64,000 nt of DNA from Pandoraea iniqua (GTDB taxonomy: Bacteria; Pseudomonadota; Gammaproteobacteria; Burkholderiales; Burkholderiaceae). The notes under the pieces were generated by a model. It searched no databases, was not told where the DNA came from, and saw only the letters and a program-made list of their open reading frames with translations. Shown one piece after another: positions 54,578-64,000 of the stretch. Each line of letters begins with the position of its first letter. The first letter of the stretch is position 1. The translations under genes and the position numbers were made by a program. The stretch lies in contig NZ_CABPSF010000010.1 of the NCBI RefSeq assembly GCF_902459685.1, positions 124,001 through 188,000 of the forward strand, given 5' to 3'.

Positions 54578-55429
54578 TCAGGCGCGGCGACCGCCCGTGG
54601 TGCGCTCGATGCCCGCCAGATCCCGCTCGGAGAAGACGTCGAGGAAACCCACCGCATCGCACAGCGCGCGTACGTCGGCGGCCTGATGGTAGCCGTGTTC
54701 GCACAGCAGCCAGCCACCGGGTTTGAGCCGCGGCACCGCGCCCGCGACGATGATGCGCAGGGCGGCCAGACCGTCGGCGTGATCGGTCAGCGCGTCGGCC
54801 GGTTCGAACCGCAAGTCGCCTTGCGAGAGGTGTTCGTCACCCGCCACGATGTACGGCGGGTTCGAGACGATCATGTCGAACGGCGCCGGCGCTTCATCGG
54901 CCGCCAACGCGCCGTACCAGTCGCTTTCCAGAAAGCGGACACGCGACGCCAGTCCGAGTTGCTGTGCGTTGCCGATGGCGACACGCAGGGCGTCCGGCGA
55001 GCGGTCCAGCGCGGTGAGTTGGGCGTCCGGGCGGCTGTGAGCGATGGCCAGTGCAATCGCGCCGCTGCCGGTGCCGAGATCGAGCACGCGTGGGGAGGCA
55101 CACCCCTCGAGGCGCGCCAGTGCCAGTTCCACCAGCAGTTCCGTTTCCGGCCGGGGAATAAGCACCGACGGACTGACGGCGAACGTCAGCCCGAAGAATT
55201 CCCGGGTGCCGGTGAGATAAGCGATGGGTTCGCCCGCGACACGACGGGCATGCAGGCCGCGATAGACGGCCACGGCGTCAGGGGCGAGGGGTTCGCGGTC
55301 GCGCGTGATCAACTGCGTGCGCGACCAGCCAAGCACGTGCGAGAGCAGAATGCGCGACTCCATCGGCGGCAGCCCGGGTTCGCGCAGCAGCGTCTCGACG
55401 GTGGTGCTGCCGTCCTGCCCCTGCGACAT
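54578..55429 (-). CDS. prmC: Release factor glutamine methyltransferase PrmC
   Basis: The 283-residue protein has V-L-D-L-G-T-G-S-G-A-I-A near residues 115-126 for SAM binding and N-P-P-Y near 189 for the target glutamine. PrmC methylates the Gln of the GGQ motif in release factors. Its ATG shares one base with the prfA stop (TGATG), so it is translated with its substrate. The longer frame upstream lies inside prfA. Confidence 0.96.
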   Translation of the reverse strand: MSQGQDGSTTVETLLREPGLPPMESRILLSHVLGWSRTQLITRDREPLAPDAVAVYRGLHARRVAGEPIAYLTGTREFFGLTFAVSPSVLIPRPETELLVELALARLEGCASPRVLDLGTGSGAIALAIAHSRPDAQLTALDRSPDALRVAIGNAQQLGLASRVRFLESDWYGALAADEAPAPFDMIVSNPPYIVAGDEHLSQGDLRFEPADALTDHADGLAALRIIVAGAVPRLKPGGWLLCEHGYHQAADVRALCDAVGFLDVFSERDLAGIERTTGGRRA

Positions 55430-56511
55430 CAGGCGGCCTCGCCCAGCGATGCCAGCAACTCGGCCTGATGTTCGGTCACGAGCGCGTTGACGAGATCGTC
55501 GAGATCGCCGTCCATGATGTACTCGAGCTTGTAGAGCGTGAGGTTGATACGGTGATCGGTCATCCGCCCTTGCGGGAAGTTGTAGGTGCGAATGCGCTCC
55601 GACCGGTCGCCCGAGCCGATCAGGCTCTTGCGCGTGGCGGCTTCCTTGGCTTGCTGGGCGCGCATCTGGGCATCCTTGATGCGCGCGGCGAGCACCTTGA
55701 GTGCCTTGTCTTTGTTGCGATGCTGCGAGCGGTCGTCCTGACATTCCACGACGATGCCCGTGGGCAAGTGCGTGATACGCACGGCCGAATCGGTCTTGTT
55801 GACGTGTTGCCCGCCGGCGCCCGACGCACGGAACGTGTCGATGCGGATATCGGCCGGATTGATCTCGACGTCGGCCACGTCGTCGGCCTCAGGCATCACG
55901 GCCACGGTGCACGCCGACGTGTGGATACGGCCCTGCGTTTCGGTCGCGGGCACGCGCTGCACGCGGTGGCCGCCCGACTCGAACTTCAGCCGCGAATAGG
56001 CGCCCTGACCGATCAGGCGGACGATCACTTCCTTGTAGCCGCCCAGATCCGACTCACTGGCCGACATGATTTCCACCTGCCAGCGCTGACGTTCGGCGTA
56101 GCGCGTGTACATGCGCAGCAGGTCGCCCGCGAAGAGCGCCGACTCGTCACCGCCCGTGCCCGCGCGAATTTCCAGATAGATGTTGCGCTCGTCGTTGGGG
56201 TCGCGCGGGAGCAGCATGCGTTGCAGCGAGGCTTCCATATCGTCCATGCGCGTGCGGGCGTCGGCCGCTTCGGCTTCGGCAAAGTCACGCATTTCCGGGT
56301 CGGACGCCATCTCCTGCGCCGCCGTCACATCGTTGTGCGCCTGGCGGTACTGCTGGTATTGCGCGACAACCGGCGCCAGCTCGGCGTGTTCGCGGGTGAG
56401 CTTGCGGTAGTTGTCCAGATCGCGCGTGACGTCGCCCTGGCTCAATAGGCCATCAAGCTCGACCAGACGTTGCGTCAACTGGTCGAGCTTGGCTTGCATG
56501 CTCGCTTTCAT
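55429..56511 (-). CDS. prfA: Peptide chain release factor 1
   Basis: The 360-residue protein has the RF1 length and motifs. P-A-T-E near residue 188 is the RF1 form of the stop-codon-reading P-x-T motif, and G-A-G-G-Q-H-V-N near 232 is the GGQ that triggers peptide release. It reads UAA and UAG. It follows hemA with a one-base overlap or abutment and precedes prmC, as in many bacteria. Confidence 0.97.
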   Translation of the reverse strand: MKASMQAKLDQLTQRLVELDGLLSQGDVTRDLDNYRKLTREHAELAPVVAQYQQYRQAHNDVTAAQEMASDPEMRDFAEAEAADARTRMDDMEASLQRMLLPRDPNDERNIYLEIRAGTGGDESALFAGDLLRMYTRYAERQRWQVEIMSASESDLGGYKEVIVRLIGQGAYSRLKFESGGHRVQRVPATETQGRIHTSACTVAVMPEADDVADVEINPADIRIDTFRASGAGGQHVNKTDSAVRITHLPTGIVVECQDDRSQHRNKDKALKVLAARIKDAQMRAQQAKEAATRKSLIGSGDRSERIRTYNFPQGRMTDHRINLTLYKLEYIMDGDLDDLVNALVTEHQAELLASLGEAA

Positions 56512-57792
56512 CTATTTGTCGGAAGATCCCGAGGTGCGGAACAGTTCGGGAATGAGGTGAATGATTTGCTCGCGCGAATCGCCGCGCGCCGTGTTCAGCG
56601 CGTGCGTCGGGCCATGCAGGAATTTCTTGGTGAGGGACTGGGACAGGGCTTCGAGCACGGCGGCAGGGTCGTCGCCGCGTGCGAGCATGCGTTGCGCACG
56701 CTCGAGTTCGGCCACGCGCATCGCTTCGGCCGTGCCGTGGATGTCGCGAATGACCGGCACGACGCTGCGCGCGTCGAGCCATTGCATGAAGTGCTGGACG
56801 CGCGTCTCGATGATCGCTTCGGCCTGTGCGACCGCCGCCTGACGCAGCGCATTGCCTTCGCGCACGACGGCGCCAAGATCGTCGACCGTGTACAGGAAGA
56901 CGTCGGTCAAGCGGCCCACTTCGGGCTCGATGTCGCGCGGCACGGCCAGATCGACCATGAACATCGGCTTGTGCTTGCGTGCCTTGATGGCGCGCTCGAC
57001 CGCACCGAGACCGATCAGCGGCAACGTGCTGGCCGTGCACGAGACGACGATGTCGAACTCATGCAGGCGCTGCGGCAATTCGGACAGACGGATGGCGTTG
57101 CCGCCCAGCCGCTCGGCGAGCTTTTCGCCGCGCTCGGCGGTACGGTTGGCGATATAGAGGGCTTTCGGGTTCTGTGCGGCGAAGTGTGTCGCGCAGAGGT
57201 CGATCATCTCGCCCGCGCCGATAAACAGCACCTTCTGCGTGCTGATGCTTTCGAAAATGCGCTGGGCGAGACGCACCGCCGCAGCGGCCATCGACACCGA
57301 ATGCGCGCCGATCTCGGTCTGGCCACGCACTTCTTTGGCGACCGCGAACGTGCGCTGGAACAACTGGTTCAGATACGTGCCCAGCGCGCCGGCTTCGGCT
57401 GCGGTGCGCACGGCATCTTTCAACTGGCCGAGAATCTGGGTTTCGCCGAGCACCATCGAGTCGAGACCGCTGGCCACGCGAAACGCGTGTCGCACGGCGT
57501 CGGACTGGGGCAGGGCATACAGATGGGGCGCGAGGTCGCTGGCCGGAATGTTATGGAACTGCGACAGCCAGTGCACGGCCCGCTCGCGGGCGGCAGCATC
57601 GTCGGTGACGCAGTAGATTTCCGTGCGGTTGCACGTCGACAGGATGGCGGCCTCGGGGGCGCTCGACCGGTCGTTCCACAAACTCTTCAGGCCTGCCAGC
57701 GCCGGCTCGATCCGCTCGAACGGAAACGCCACCCGTTCTCTCAGCGAGACGGGCGCCGTATGGTGGTTCAGGCCGAGAGCGAGCAGTTGCAT
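56512..57792 (-). CDS. hemA: Glutamyl-tRNA reductase
   Basis: The 426-residue protein begins [15 protein letters not shown], the family N-terminus. S-T-C-N-R-T-E near residues 50-56 supplies the catalytic Cys, and G-A-G-E-M near 192 the NADPH site. It reduces glutamyl-tRNA to glutamate-1-semialdehyde, the first step of haem synthesis. The gene heads the hemA-prfA-prmC-grxD-ubiX series on the - strand. Confidence 0.96.
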   Translation of the reverse strand: MQLLALGLNHHTAPVSLRERVAFPFERIEPALAGLKSLWNDRSSAPEAAILSTCNRTEIYCVTDDAAARERAVHWLSQFHNIPASDLAPHLYALPQSDAVRHAFRVASGLDSMVLGETQILGQLKDAVRTAAEAGALGTYLNQLFQRTFAVAKEVRGQTEIGAHSVSMAAAAVRLAQRIFESISTQKVLFIGAGEMIDLCATHFAAQNPKALYIANRTAERGEKLAERLGGNAIRLSELPQRLHEFDIVVSCTASTLPLIGLGAVERAIKARKHKPMFMVDLAVPRDIEPEVGRLTDVFLYTVDDLGAVVREGNALRQAAVAQAEAIIETRVQHFMQWLDARSVVPVIRDIHGTAEAMRVAELERAQRMLARGDDPAAVLEALSQSLTKKFLHGPTHALNTARGDSREQIIHLIPELFRTSGSSDK

Positions 57793-58096
57793 GGTGTGGG
57801 GGATCTAATAGCCCCTGATTATAGCGCGTCGACGCGATGCCCGTTTCAGGCGAACCCGCGCCCTTCGCACCGGGACAGTGCTTGCCATCATCGCGCAGTG
57901 ACGCCCTTTTGACAAATAGCGATCCCTTATACCGAACATAGGCAGGGCACGGTGTGCGGGCACTTTGGGTCGGATTTCGGGACGACTTGATGAAATATTG
58001 AGCAACAAATGCCGTTGTGGCGCCGATGATTCGGTGGTCGAAATGCCGGAAATAGGCGATATACTGCGTTCGGGTTCCCGTCCTTGGAGACACGTC
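57793..58096. other. Intergenic region between divergent hemA and glsB-like genes
   Basis: About 300 bases without a gene. TTGACA occurs at 57909-57914 on the + strand, but no -10 box stands at the right distance. The hemA promoter should lie in the left part. No repeat or RNA is recognised. Confidence 0.4.
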
Positions 58097-58354
58097 ATGG
58101 GCATTATCGGCACCATCGTCGTTGGTCTGATCGTCGGTCTCATCGCACGCGCCTTGCATCCCGGCCGGGACAGCATGGGCATCATCATGACCATCATCCT
58201 CGGCATTGCCGGCGCGCTGCTCGCCCGCTATGTCGGACAGTTCCTCCATCTCTATACCGAAGGCCAGTCGGCCGGCTGGATCGCCTCGATCATCGGCGCC
58301 ATCGTCCTGCTGGTGATTTACGGCGCTATCAAGCGCAGCCGCGGCACCGCCTGA
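58097..58354 (+). CDS. GlsB/YeaQ/YmgE-family small membrane protein
   Basis: From the ATG at 58097, after TTGGAGACACGTC, the product has 85 residues with three hydrophobic segments (about 4-22, 30-48, 58-80). It begins G-I-I-G-T-I-V-V-G-L-I-V-G-L-I-A-R-A-L-H-P-G, typical of the transglycosylase-associated YeaQ/YmgE family of stress-induced inner-membrane proteins. A relative follows 22 bases later. No biochemical function is established for the family. Confidence 0.88.
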   Translation: MGIIGTIVVGLIVGLIARALHPGRDSMGIIMTIILGIAGALLARYVGQFLHLYTEGQSAGWIASIIGAIVLLVIYGAIKRSRGTA

Positions 58355-58376
58355 TGCCCGAGCCCGGAGAGCGATC

Positions 58377-58616
58377 ATGAGCATTCTCACCCTCCTGCTG
58401 GTCGGGCTGGTGGCCGGCTGGCTTGCCGGACTGGTCGTCGGCGGCAGCTTCGGGCTGATCGGCGACATCGTCGTCGGGGTGATCGGGGCGTTTATCGGCC
58501 CTTGGTTGCTTCAGCATCTGGGCATCGCCATCGGGCACGGCACCCTCGGGCGCATCATCACGGCCACCATCGGCGCGATCGTGCTGCTCGCGCTGTTGCG
58601 TCTGGTGCGACGATAG
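58377..58616 (+). CDS. Second GlsB/YeaQ-like small membrane protein
   Basis: This 79-residue protein has the same three-segment hydrophobic layout (G-L-V-A-G-W-L-A-G-L-V-V-G-G near the start, G-V-I-G-A-F-I-G in the middle). It lies 22 bases after its relative with GGAGAG before it. The two probably arose by duplication and share a transcript. The C-terminus ends R-L-V-R-R. Confidence 0.82.
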   Translation: MSILTLLLVGLVAGWLAGLVVGGSFGLIGDIVVGVIGAFIGPWLLQHLGIAIGHGTLGRIITATIGAIVLLALLRLVRR

Positions 58617-58956
58617 GCCGCATCGCGACCGGGTGGTTTCGCGGCAAAAGCAACACCACCGGCGCGTGATCGCGGAAAAAGCGAGCGCCCATCGCTCATG
58701 GCGGGGCTTTGGCCGCGCCAAACCTTCCAAAACCCGCTTCCGGTCAGGGTTTTCTCGGCGCCTAAGCCCCGTGGCATAAGGCTTTGCGGGATATCGACGT
58801 CATCGGCCCAGCGCGTCATACGCGTTTGCCGGTGTTCGGCTATGCTTATCGCCATCCTCTGGCCCGAGTCGTCTTGACTACGCGCGCGGTACCCCCGCCA
58901 CGTTCGATCCCCGTCTTCCGCCGTCTCAAACGCGTCGCCCCCACTTCAAAACAACA
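58617..58956. other. Intergenic region before the DHA2 exporter gene
   Basis: About 340 bases with no supported gene. A weak bulged hairpin (CCGGGTGGT with ACCACCGG, 58629-58662) follows the second glsB-like gene but has no T-run. No promoter stands out. Confidence 0.4.
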
Positions 58957-60456
58957 ATGACTGCTACCCGCAATTCCGTGCGGCCTTTCATCGTGGCATC
59001 CGTCATGGCTGCGACTTCTATGGTCGCCATCGAAGCCACGATCATTTCCACGGCCATGCCGCAAATTGTCGCCCAGCTCGGCGGCCTGAATCTGTATAGC
59101 TGGGTTTTTTCCGCGTTCCTGCTCACGCAGACCGCCATGACCGTGGTGTTCGGCAAGCTCGCCGATCTCTACGGACGTAAGCCGGTGGTGCTCGCGGGCA
59201 TCGTGATCTTTCTGATTGCCTCGCTCGGCGGCGGGCTCGCGTGGTCGATGCCCGCGATGATCGTCTTCCGCCTGTTGCAAGGCGTGGGCGCGGCGTGTAT
59301 CCAGCCGGTGAGTCTGACCATCATTGCCGACTACTACCCGATCAGCGAACGCGGCAAGGTGCAGGGCTATCTGGCGAGCGTGTGGGCCATTTCGGCCGTG
59401 CTCGGCCCGATGCTCGGCGGCATCATCATCCGCGACCTGTCGTGGGCGTGGATCTTCTGGATCAACATCCCCATCGGCTTGCTGGCCGCGGCGGGCTTCA
59501 TCGCCTATCTGCACGAAGAGGCCCCGCGCCAGAAGCCGAGCATCGACTTCCTCGGCGCCGTGTTCTTCACCATCGCCGTGGCGGCGCTGATGATTGCGCT
59601 CACCGATGCGAATGCTTTCGCCGATACGCATGTGTGGTCGGGCGTGCTGGTGTGCGCCATCGCCTCGATGCTGTTCGTGTGGCAAGAGCGCCGCGCGAAG
59701 GACCCGATGATCTCGTTCGCGCTGTGGAGCCGCCGTCCGATTGCGGCGGCCAATGCGGCGACGATGCTTTCGGGCATGGTGCTCATGGGGCTGACGACGT
59801 TCCTGCCGATGTACGCGCAGGGCGTGCTCAAGCAAACGCCGGTGGTCGCCGGTATGGCGCTCACGATGATCATGGTGGGCTGGCCGATTGGCGCGACGCT
59901 CGCGGCCAAGACGTTCAGCCGTTTTGGTCTGCGCCGTGTGCTGGTGCTGGGCAGCCTGCTGATGCCGATGGGCGGTATCGTGTTTGCGTTGCTGGGCCCG
60001 AACAGCTCGCCGGTGCTGGCAGGGTTCGGCTCGTTGCTGATGGGCTTCTCGATGGGGACCGGCAGCGTGAGCGCGCTGGTGCTGATTCAGGAGCTTGTCG
60101 CGCCGTCGCAGCGCGGCAGTGCCACGGCGTCGAATATCTTCTCGCGGAATTTGGGCAGCACGCTGGGCGCGATGCTGTTCGGTGCGGTGCTCAACTACGG
60201 GCTGACGCATTCGAGCGGGCTGGGCACCGTCAGCTCCGACCAGTTGCGTCACGTGCTGGAAGATCGTGGTGTGGCGACCGTGGCCGATCAAGCGATTCGC
60301 GCGGTGCTGCAACACTCGCTGCACCTGACGTTCCTGTCGATTCTCGCGATTTCAGTGGGCGTGGTCATTCTGCTGCTGCTCGTGCCGACCAACGCCGTCG
60401 ACAGCGCGCGCGGGGTGAAGCGCGACAAGCCGGAGTTCGTGCCCGGCGGGCATTGA
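58957..60456 (+). CDS. MFS multidrug exporter, DHA2 (EmrB/QacA-like)
   Basis: The 499-residue protein has about 14 membrane helices. F-G-K-L-A-D-L-Y-G-R-K near residues 65-75 is the loop-2/3 motif, and R-L-L-Q-G-V-G-A-A near 102-110 and G-P-M-L-G-G near 151-156 are drug-exporter motifs. The first helix reads V-A-I-E-A-T-I-I-S-T-A-M-P, with an acidic residue instead of the more usual L-D-x-T-I-V. No regulator gene adjoins it. It probably expels toxic compounds; substrates are unknown. Confidence 0.9.
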   Translation: MTATRNSVRPFIVASVMAATSMVAIEATIISTAMPQIVAQLGGLNLYSWVFSAFLLTQTAMTVVFGKLADLYGRKPVVLAGIVIFLIASLGGGLAWSMPAMIVFRLLQGVGAACIQPVSLTIIADYYPISERGKVQGYLASVWAISAVLGPMLGGIIIRDLSWAWIFWINIPIGLLAAAGFIAYLHEEAPRQKPSIDFLGAVFFTIAVAALMIALTDANAFADTHVWSGVLVCAIASMLFVWQERRAKDPMISFALWSRRPIAAANAATMLSGMVLMGLTTFLPMYAQGVLKQTPVVAGMALTMIMVGWPIGATLAAKTFSRFGLRRVLVLGSLLMPMGGIVFALLGPNSSPVLAGFGSLLMGFSMGTGSVSALVLIQELVAPSQRGSATASNIFSRNLGSTLGAMLFGAVLNYGLTHSSGLGTVSSDQLRHVLEDRGVATVADQAIRAVLQHSLHLTFLSILAISVGVVILLLLVPTNAVDSARGVKRDKPEFVPGGH

Positions 60457-60500
60457 TCGTCGGATTGCCAGATCGCGATTGGCGTGCAGGCACGCCAATG

Positions 60501-60541
60501 AAAACGGCCGGTACGGGAGCAACCCCGACCGGCCGTTTTCT
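60501..60541. terminator. Bidirectional terminator between the exporter and acylase genes
   Basis: AAAACGGCCGGT (60501-60512) pairs with ACCGGCCGTTTT (60528-60539) around a 15-base loop, with CTATT after it. It lies between two convergent stop codons. Confidence 0.92.
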
Positions 60542-60570
60542 ATTCAAGCAGCTTGCTCCAGCACGTCAGT

Positions 60571-63027
60571 TCAACGCGACGCCTCCGGCACCAGATGCAG
60601 GCGCGACTCCGTCTCCGCTTCGACTGCGGCACGCGTGTACGGCAGCTTGAAGTACTCGCCGTCGAGCCACTTCTGCGCGAGGTCGCGATAGTGCGGGCTG
60701 TCCGGATTGCCCGATTCGCCGGGCAGGTTCATGGCGCGCGTGTTGTCCCAGTTGCCCACATCGACCACGATCCGGAACGACGGCCCGTTGGTCTGGCGGA
60801 AGTCGCTCACGCGATACGTCGACTGGTTCGGCGTAAAGGCACTGCCGCCCTTGGGCAACGGACCGACGTTGAGCTTCGCGCGCATGGCGGGGTCGACGGC
60901 GTCGGCAAGCGGGTGCGCGTTCAGGTTGGTCTGAAGCTTGCCCCACTGCCACGCGCCCGGGTCGGCGCCTTGCAGCTTGACCATCTCGCCCCATGCTTCG
61001 CCAAGACTGCTCAGCAGCACAGTGTCGCGCTTGGCGTTGGCGTTCTCGCCAAAGCGGGCGGCGGGTTGTTCGAGCGCGTCGAGCATCGGTGCGGGGTCGG
61101 GCGCGCCGAAGCTGTCCGCAGCGGCCTTCGGCAGCACCGCGTTCTTGTAGGCGCGGCCCAGATGACGGCTGAACCAGACTTCTTCCAGCGCGGCCTGTGC
61201 CGAGTCGGCTCCCATGTGGGCGTCCCAGCCCTTGAGCAGTTTGAGGGCGGCAGCCGTTTGCGGATCGTCGCTGTTGAGCGGCGCGAGAAGCGCCATCAGG
61301 CGACGGGCCGGAATCGACACGATGTCGTTCTGCAAACGTTCCGAATCTTCGATCGACACCTTTTCCTTCGCCTTCAGCACCTCGTCGATGCGCGCATGAC
61401 GTGAGCCGTTGGTCCATTCGAAGCCGAGCTTGCGCTGATCGTACGGATACCCGGCCGGCATGTTCATCTCGTTGGACGTGGTGAAGTAACCGGTCGCGGG
61501 GTTGTACGCCGAGGGCAACTGATCGCGACGCCAGAAGCCGGCCCACTCGTAGCGGCCGTCGCCGGGCACGGGCATCAGACCGTCCCAGTTCGGGCGAATC
61601 GGTGCCATGCCGCTCGGCACCCAGCCGATATTGCCCGCCGTATCCGCATAGACCTGATTGACCGTGGGCGCGCCCCACGTGTCGAGTGCCTTCTGGAACT
61701 GCGCGTAGTTCTTCGCGCGCATGTAGCGCATGGCGTCGAAGTAGGGCGACATGCCCGGTTCGAGCCATGCCGTGCGCACGGCATACGCGCGGTGTTTGTC
61801 CTTATCGACGTAGATCACCGGGCCGTGACGGGTGAACTTGAGATCGGTCTCGACGGGCGCGCCGTCGCGCACGTTGATCGTCTCGTGGGCGGTGCGCATC
61901 GATACCCACTTGCCGCGATAGCGGTACTGGTCCGGGTTGGCCGGGTTCAGTTCGTAGACGTACAGGTCTTCCTGATCGATGTTGAAGATCGTGAGACCGA
62001 ACGCGATGGTGCCGTTATGACCGATCGCCACGCCCGGAATCGCCGGCTCGCCGGCGCCGATCAGATTGAGCGTCGGCGTGCTCACCTGCACGATGTAGCG
62101 CAGGCTCGGCGCGGCGTAGGCGCGGTGCGGGTCGTTGGCCATGATGGCGCGGCCGGTGGCCGACTTCTGCGGCGAGACGACCCAGTTGTTGCTGCCTTCT
62201 GCCGATTCGGTCGACACGTCGTACGGACCGGCTTCAGCTACCTGAATGATGTCGGCGTCGGCGCGTTGCAGCGATTCCTTGGTGATCTTCACGCCTTGCG
62301 TCGCGAGATCGAAGACCTTGAGCAGATCGTCGGGCAGGCACGGATCGAGTCCGGCCGGCACTTGCGTCTTCCATGCCGGTTGCAGGCCGACGCGCACGCT
62401 GTCGGCGTCGAGCGAGGCTTTGCACACGACCTTGGCACGCGCGACTTCGCTCTTGAGGTTGCGGGTGAGGCCGTGGCTGCGAATGCGCACGATGTCTTCG
62501 GCGGTCCATTTCGCTGGCCAATACCCGACCGTGCGGAATTCGTACGGCATCTGGTCGGGGTGCGCGGCGAGCCATTCGATATAGGCGTTCACGCCGGCAG
62601 CGAAGGCTTCGGCGGCCGGCTTGGCATCGGGGCCGTAGCGGCGCCATTCGGTCGCCATGTCGCCGCGATAGACGAAGCGGCGGGCGGCGTCGTCTTGCGC
62701 AACGTAAGCGCGGCCGAAGACTTCCGACAGCTCGCCGAGACCCCGGCGTCGCCACAGGTCGATCTGGAACAGGCGGTCGCGCGCGGCGTTAAAGCCTTGC
62801 ACGAAGAAGCCGTCGCGCTCGTTCGCCGCGAAGATGTGCGGCACGCCGTTGCGATCGATCAGGATATCGGCCGGCTGCGAGAGACCGGCAACCGTGAGTG
62901 TTTCGGATGCGGGGGGCGTGGCCGAGGGGGCAGTGTCGGCGGCGTGCACAGACGCGCTCCACGTGGCGAAGGCACAAGCCAGAGCGCCGATGGCGTGGAT
63001 GGCATATGTGGCATTGGGGCGTTGCAT
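60571..63027 (-). CDS. Penicillin-acylase-family Ntn hydrolase
   Basis: The 818-residue protein has a signal peptide (to V-H-A near residue 28), an alpha chain, and an internal G-S-N-N-W junction near 278-282. There self-cleavage would expose the Ser nucleophile of the beta chain, as in penicillin G acylase, PvdQ and AHL acylases. G-H-N-G-T-I-A-F-G near 347 and a late N-Q-S-T-Y are further family motifs. It acts in the periplasm on amides such as acyl-homoserine lactones or beta-lactams. Cleavage at this site and the substrate are predictions. It is divergent from the gtrA-like gene. Confidence 0.9.
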   Translation of the reverse strand: MQRPNATYAIHAIGALACAFATWSASVHAADTAPSATPPASETLTVAGLSQPADILIDRNGVPHIFAANERDGFFVQGFNAARDRLFQIDLWRRRGLGELSEVFGRAYVAQDDAARRFVYRGDMATEWRRYGPDAKPAAEAFAAGVNAYIEWLAAHPDQMPYEFRTVGYWPAKWTAEDIVRIRSHGLTRNLKSEVARAKVVCKASLDADSVRVGLQPAWKTQVPAGLDPCLPDDLLKVFDLATQGVKITKESLQRADADIIQVAEAGPYDVSTESAEGSNNWVVSPQKSATGRAIMANDPHRAYAAPSLRYIVQVSTPTLNLIGAGEPAIPGVAIGHNGTIAFGLTIFNIDQEDLYVYELNPANPDQYRYRGKWVSMRTAHETINVRDGAPVETDLKFTRHGPVIYVDKDKHRAYAVRTAWLEPGMSPYFDAMRYMRAKNYAQFQKALDTWGAPTVNQVYADTAGNIGWVPSGMAPIRPNWDGLMPVPGDGRYEWAGFWRRDQLPSAYNPATGYFTTSNEMNMPAGYPYDQRKLGFEWTNGSRHARIDEVLKAKEKVSIEDSERLQNDIVSIPARRLMALLAPLNSDDPQTAAALKLLKGWDAHMGADSAQAALEEVWFSRHLGRAYKNAVLPKAAADSFGAPDPAPMLDALEQPAARFGENANAKRDTVLLSSLGEAWGEMVKLQGADPGAWQWGKLQTNLNAHPLADAVDPAMRAKLNVGPLPKGGSAFTPNQSTYRVSDFRQTNGPSFRIVVDVGNWDNTRAMNLPGESGNPDSPHYRDLAQKWLDGEYFKLPYTRAAVEAETESRLHLVPEASR

Positions 63028-63247
63028 TGTCTTCCTCCTGTCTTCTTTGGGGGTATTGTTCTTGCGAAGTACCCAGCAATCCTATGCAGATCCCGGCGAC
63101 TTGCAACCCATATTCCGCGAGGTGGAAGAAATCCCTATACTCGATCGGCCTGCGGTGTTTTTCTTACACCTATCATTGCCGGATTCTCTTACTCGCCCCC
63201 CGTTCGTCATCACTCGTCTTTACGCACAATTACGCACAACGCCGCTG

Positions 63248-63703
63248 ATGCACGAACCCCGTCCGCCATCGTCACCGCCACCGCCACCGGCATCGCGTCT
63301 GCAACGTTGGCGTGCGTCGCGGCATGCGCGCACGTTGTTCGTGCCGCTATGGCGATTTGGCGTGACGGGGGTGATCTCGACGGCGGTGCATGTGATCGTG
63401 GCGATCACACTTATCGATGGGTTCGGCGTGGGGCCGGTGCTGGCGAATGCGACGGCGTTTTGCGTGGCGACACCGTGTTCCTATCTGCTCAATACGCTCT
63501 GGAGTTTTTCCGCGCGGCTACACCGCACGAGTCTGCTGCGCTTCGTGGGGGTGTCGCTGTTCGGGCTGTGGCTCACGACGATGATTGCCGGAGGCGTCGA
63601 GCGCTTGGGCGGCAATCACTGGCTGGGCATCATCGCTGTCGTGCTGATCGTGCCGCCCGCGACGTTTTTGTTGCATCGGCTCTGGACGTATCGCGACGCG
63701 TGA
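63248..63703 (+). CDS. GtrA-like membrane protein
   Basis: From the ATG at 63248 the product has 151 residues: a Pro-rich N-terminus and then four helices (about 34-54, 62-82, 95-113, 122-140). [12 protein letters not shown] and [10 protein letters not shown] are typical GtrA features. GtrA proteins are thought to move undecaprenyl-phosphate-linked sugars made by a GtrB-type transferase. Such a transferase lies on the opposite strand just beyond. The frame extends upstream, but that part is not protein-like. Confidence 0.87.
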   Translation: MHEPRPPSSPPPPPASRLQRWRASRHARTLFVPLWRFGVTGVISTAVHVIVAITLIDGFGVGPVLANATAFCVATPCSYLLNTLWSFSARLHRTSLLRFVGVSLFGLWLTTMIAGGVERLGGNHWLGIIAVVLIVPPATFLLHRLWTYRDA

Positions 63704-64000
63704 GCGCGAGACTTTCGTGCAGATGGCGCGGTGTGCGGCCGCCCACGCGAGCCGGCAGATGGCTGACTTTGCCGCTCGCCTGATAGCGCCGGCGCACGAG
63801 ATAGAGCGGGCGTCCCTTCGATTCGTAATAGATCCGTCCGACGTATTCGCCGATCACGCCAATTCCCACTAGCTGGATACCACCGAGGAACAGGATGCCG
63901 ACCAGCAGCGACGCATAGCCGGGCACATCGATGCCGTGGATGAGCGTGCGCAGCGCGATAAAGCAGCCATAGGCGAATGAGACGAACGCCAGCGATACGC
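63630..64000 (-). CDS. GtrB-like GT2 glycosyltransferase, C-terminal part (partial)
   Basis: The gene enters from beyond the window end. About 123 C-terminal residues are visible: two hydrophobic helices ([12 protein letters not shown] near the edge and [11 protein letters not shown]), then [11 protein letters not shown], the conserved end of dolichol/undecaprenyl-phosphate glycosyltransferases such as GtrB and ArnC. A long basic tail after L-V-R-R-R runs 74 bases into the antisense of the gtrA-like gene. It would make an undecaprenyl-phosphate sugar for GtrA. The catalytic domain is outside the window. Confidence 0.85.
   Translation of the reverse strand, partial: VSLAFVSFAYGCFIALRTLIHGIDVPGYASLLVGILFLGGIQLVGIGVIGEYVGRIYYESKGRPLYLVRRRYQASGKVSHLPARVGGRTPRHLHESLALTRRDTSRADATKTSRAARSARQR

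Noticed and set aside
57909-57933. Sigma-70 promoter for the glsB-like pair
   Set aside because: TTGACA is present but TTATAC lies only 13 bases after it and no better -10 box is at 16-18 bases.
58846-60324. Open frame of 492 codons antisense to the DHA2 exporter
   Set aside because: It is a shadow of the exporter; no hydrophobic or domain structure is present.

Overview
The window is a high-GC, gene-dense chromosomal segment of a Gram-negative beta-proteobacterium, most likely Burkholderiaceae; the style suggests Pandoraea or a close relative, an impression no search has confirmed. Evidence for this is the hemA-prfA-prmC-grxD-ubiX core block, the extra TTG-initiated infA, several outer-membrane export proteins and the codon usage. 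I saw no tRNA, rRNA, CRISPR array, insertion sequence or phage gene.

Layout. 1-950: end of a TonB-dependent receptor and an ExbB-type proton channel, closed by a terminator. 1360-16153: an eleven-gene, same-strand polysaccharide operon (wecB, BcsB-like, nfrB, nfrA, algF-like, two algJ/algX-like genes, fkbH, acyl carrier protein, MBOAT, VOC protein), faced by a DUF4434 lipoprotein. 17250-32461: a second, Wzx/Wzy-type capsule or EPS locus on both strands (acyltransferase 3, DUF6492 protein, Wzc-like, Wza, Wzy-like, GH44, Wzx, SDR, GMC oxidoreductase, WecG/TagA, WcaJ-like). 32722-45362: mixed housekeeping and membrane genes (glycine-zipper lipoprotein, MFS, CBS protein, IF-1, acylphosphatase, metallophosphoesterase, MazG-like, ferredoxin, EttA, 3-hydroxybutyrate dehydrogenase, patatin, HD protein). 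45515-50843: a chemosensory module (soluble triple-PAS MCP, CheR, CheD, triple-domain CheW) without a kinase. 51531-53437: small envelope proteins, one apparently frameshifted, and a VOC protein. 53501-57792: ubiX, grxD, prmC, prfA, hemA. 58097-64000: two GlsB-like membrane proteins, a DHA2 exporter, a penicillin-acylase-family enzyme and a GtrA/GT2 pair cut by the window end.

The most interesting unit is the first operon. NfrA and NfrB, working with the UDP-ManNAc supplier WecB, are known from E. coli as the machinery for the surface glycan used by phage N4. Here the same trio is joined to a BcsB-like periplasmic subunit, as in cellulose synthases, and to an alginate/Wss-like O-acylation module. 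A FkbH protein translationally coupled to an acyl carrier protein suggests that the acyl donor is ACP-bound, possibly glyceryl-ACP, which the MBOAT would pass to the periplasmic AlgJ-like proteins. A C-terminal MshEN-like domain on NfrB points to c-di-GMP control. The combined system is an inference from family content and gene order; its product is unknown.

The second locus looks like a complete assembly line: WcaJ-like priming, WecG/TagA transfer, Wzx flipping, Wzy polymerisation, Wza export and a Wzc-like co-polymerase whose kinase domain looks degenerate. WecB of the first operon could supply UDP-ManNAc to both loci.
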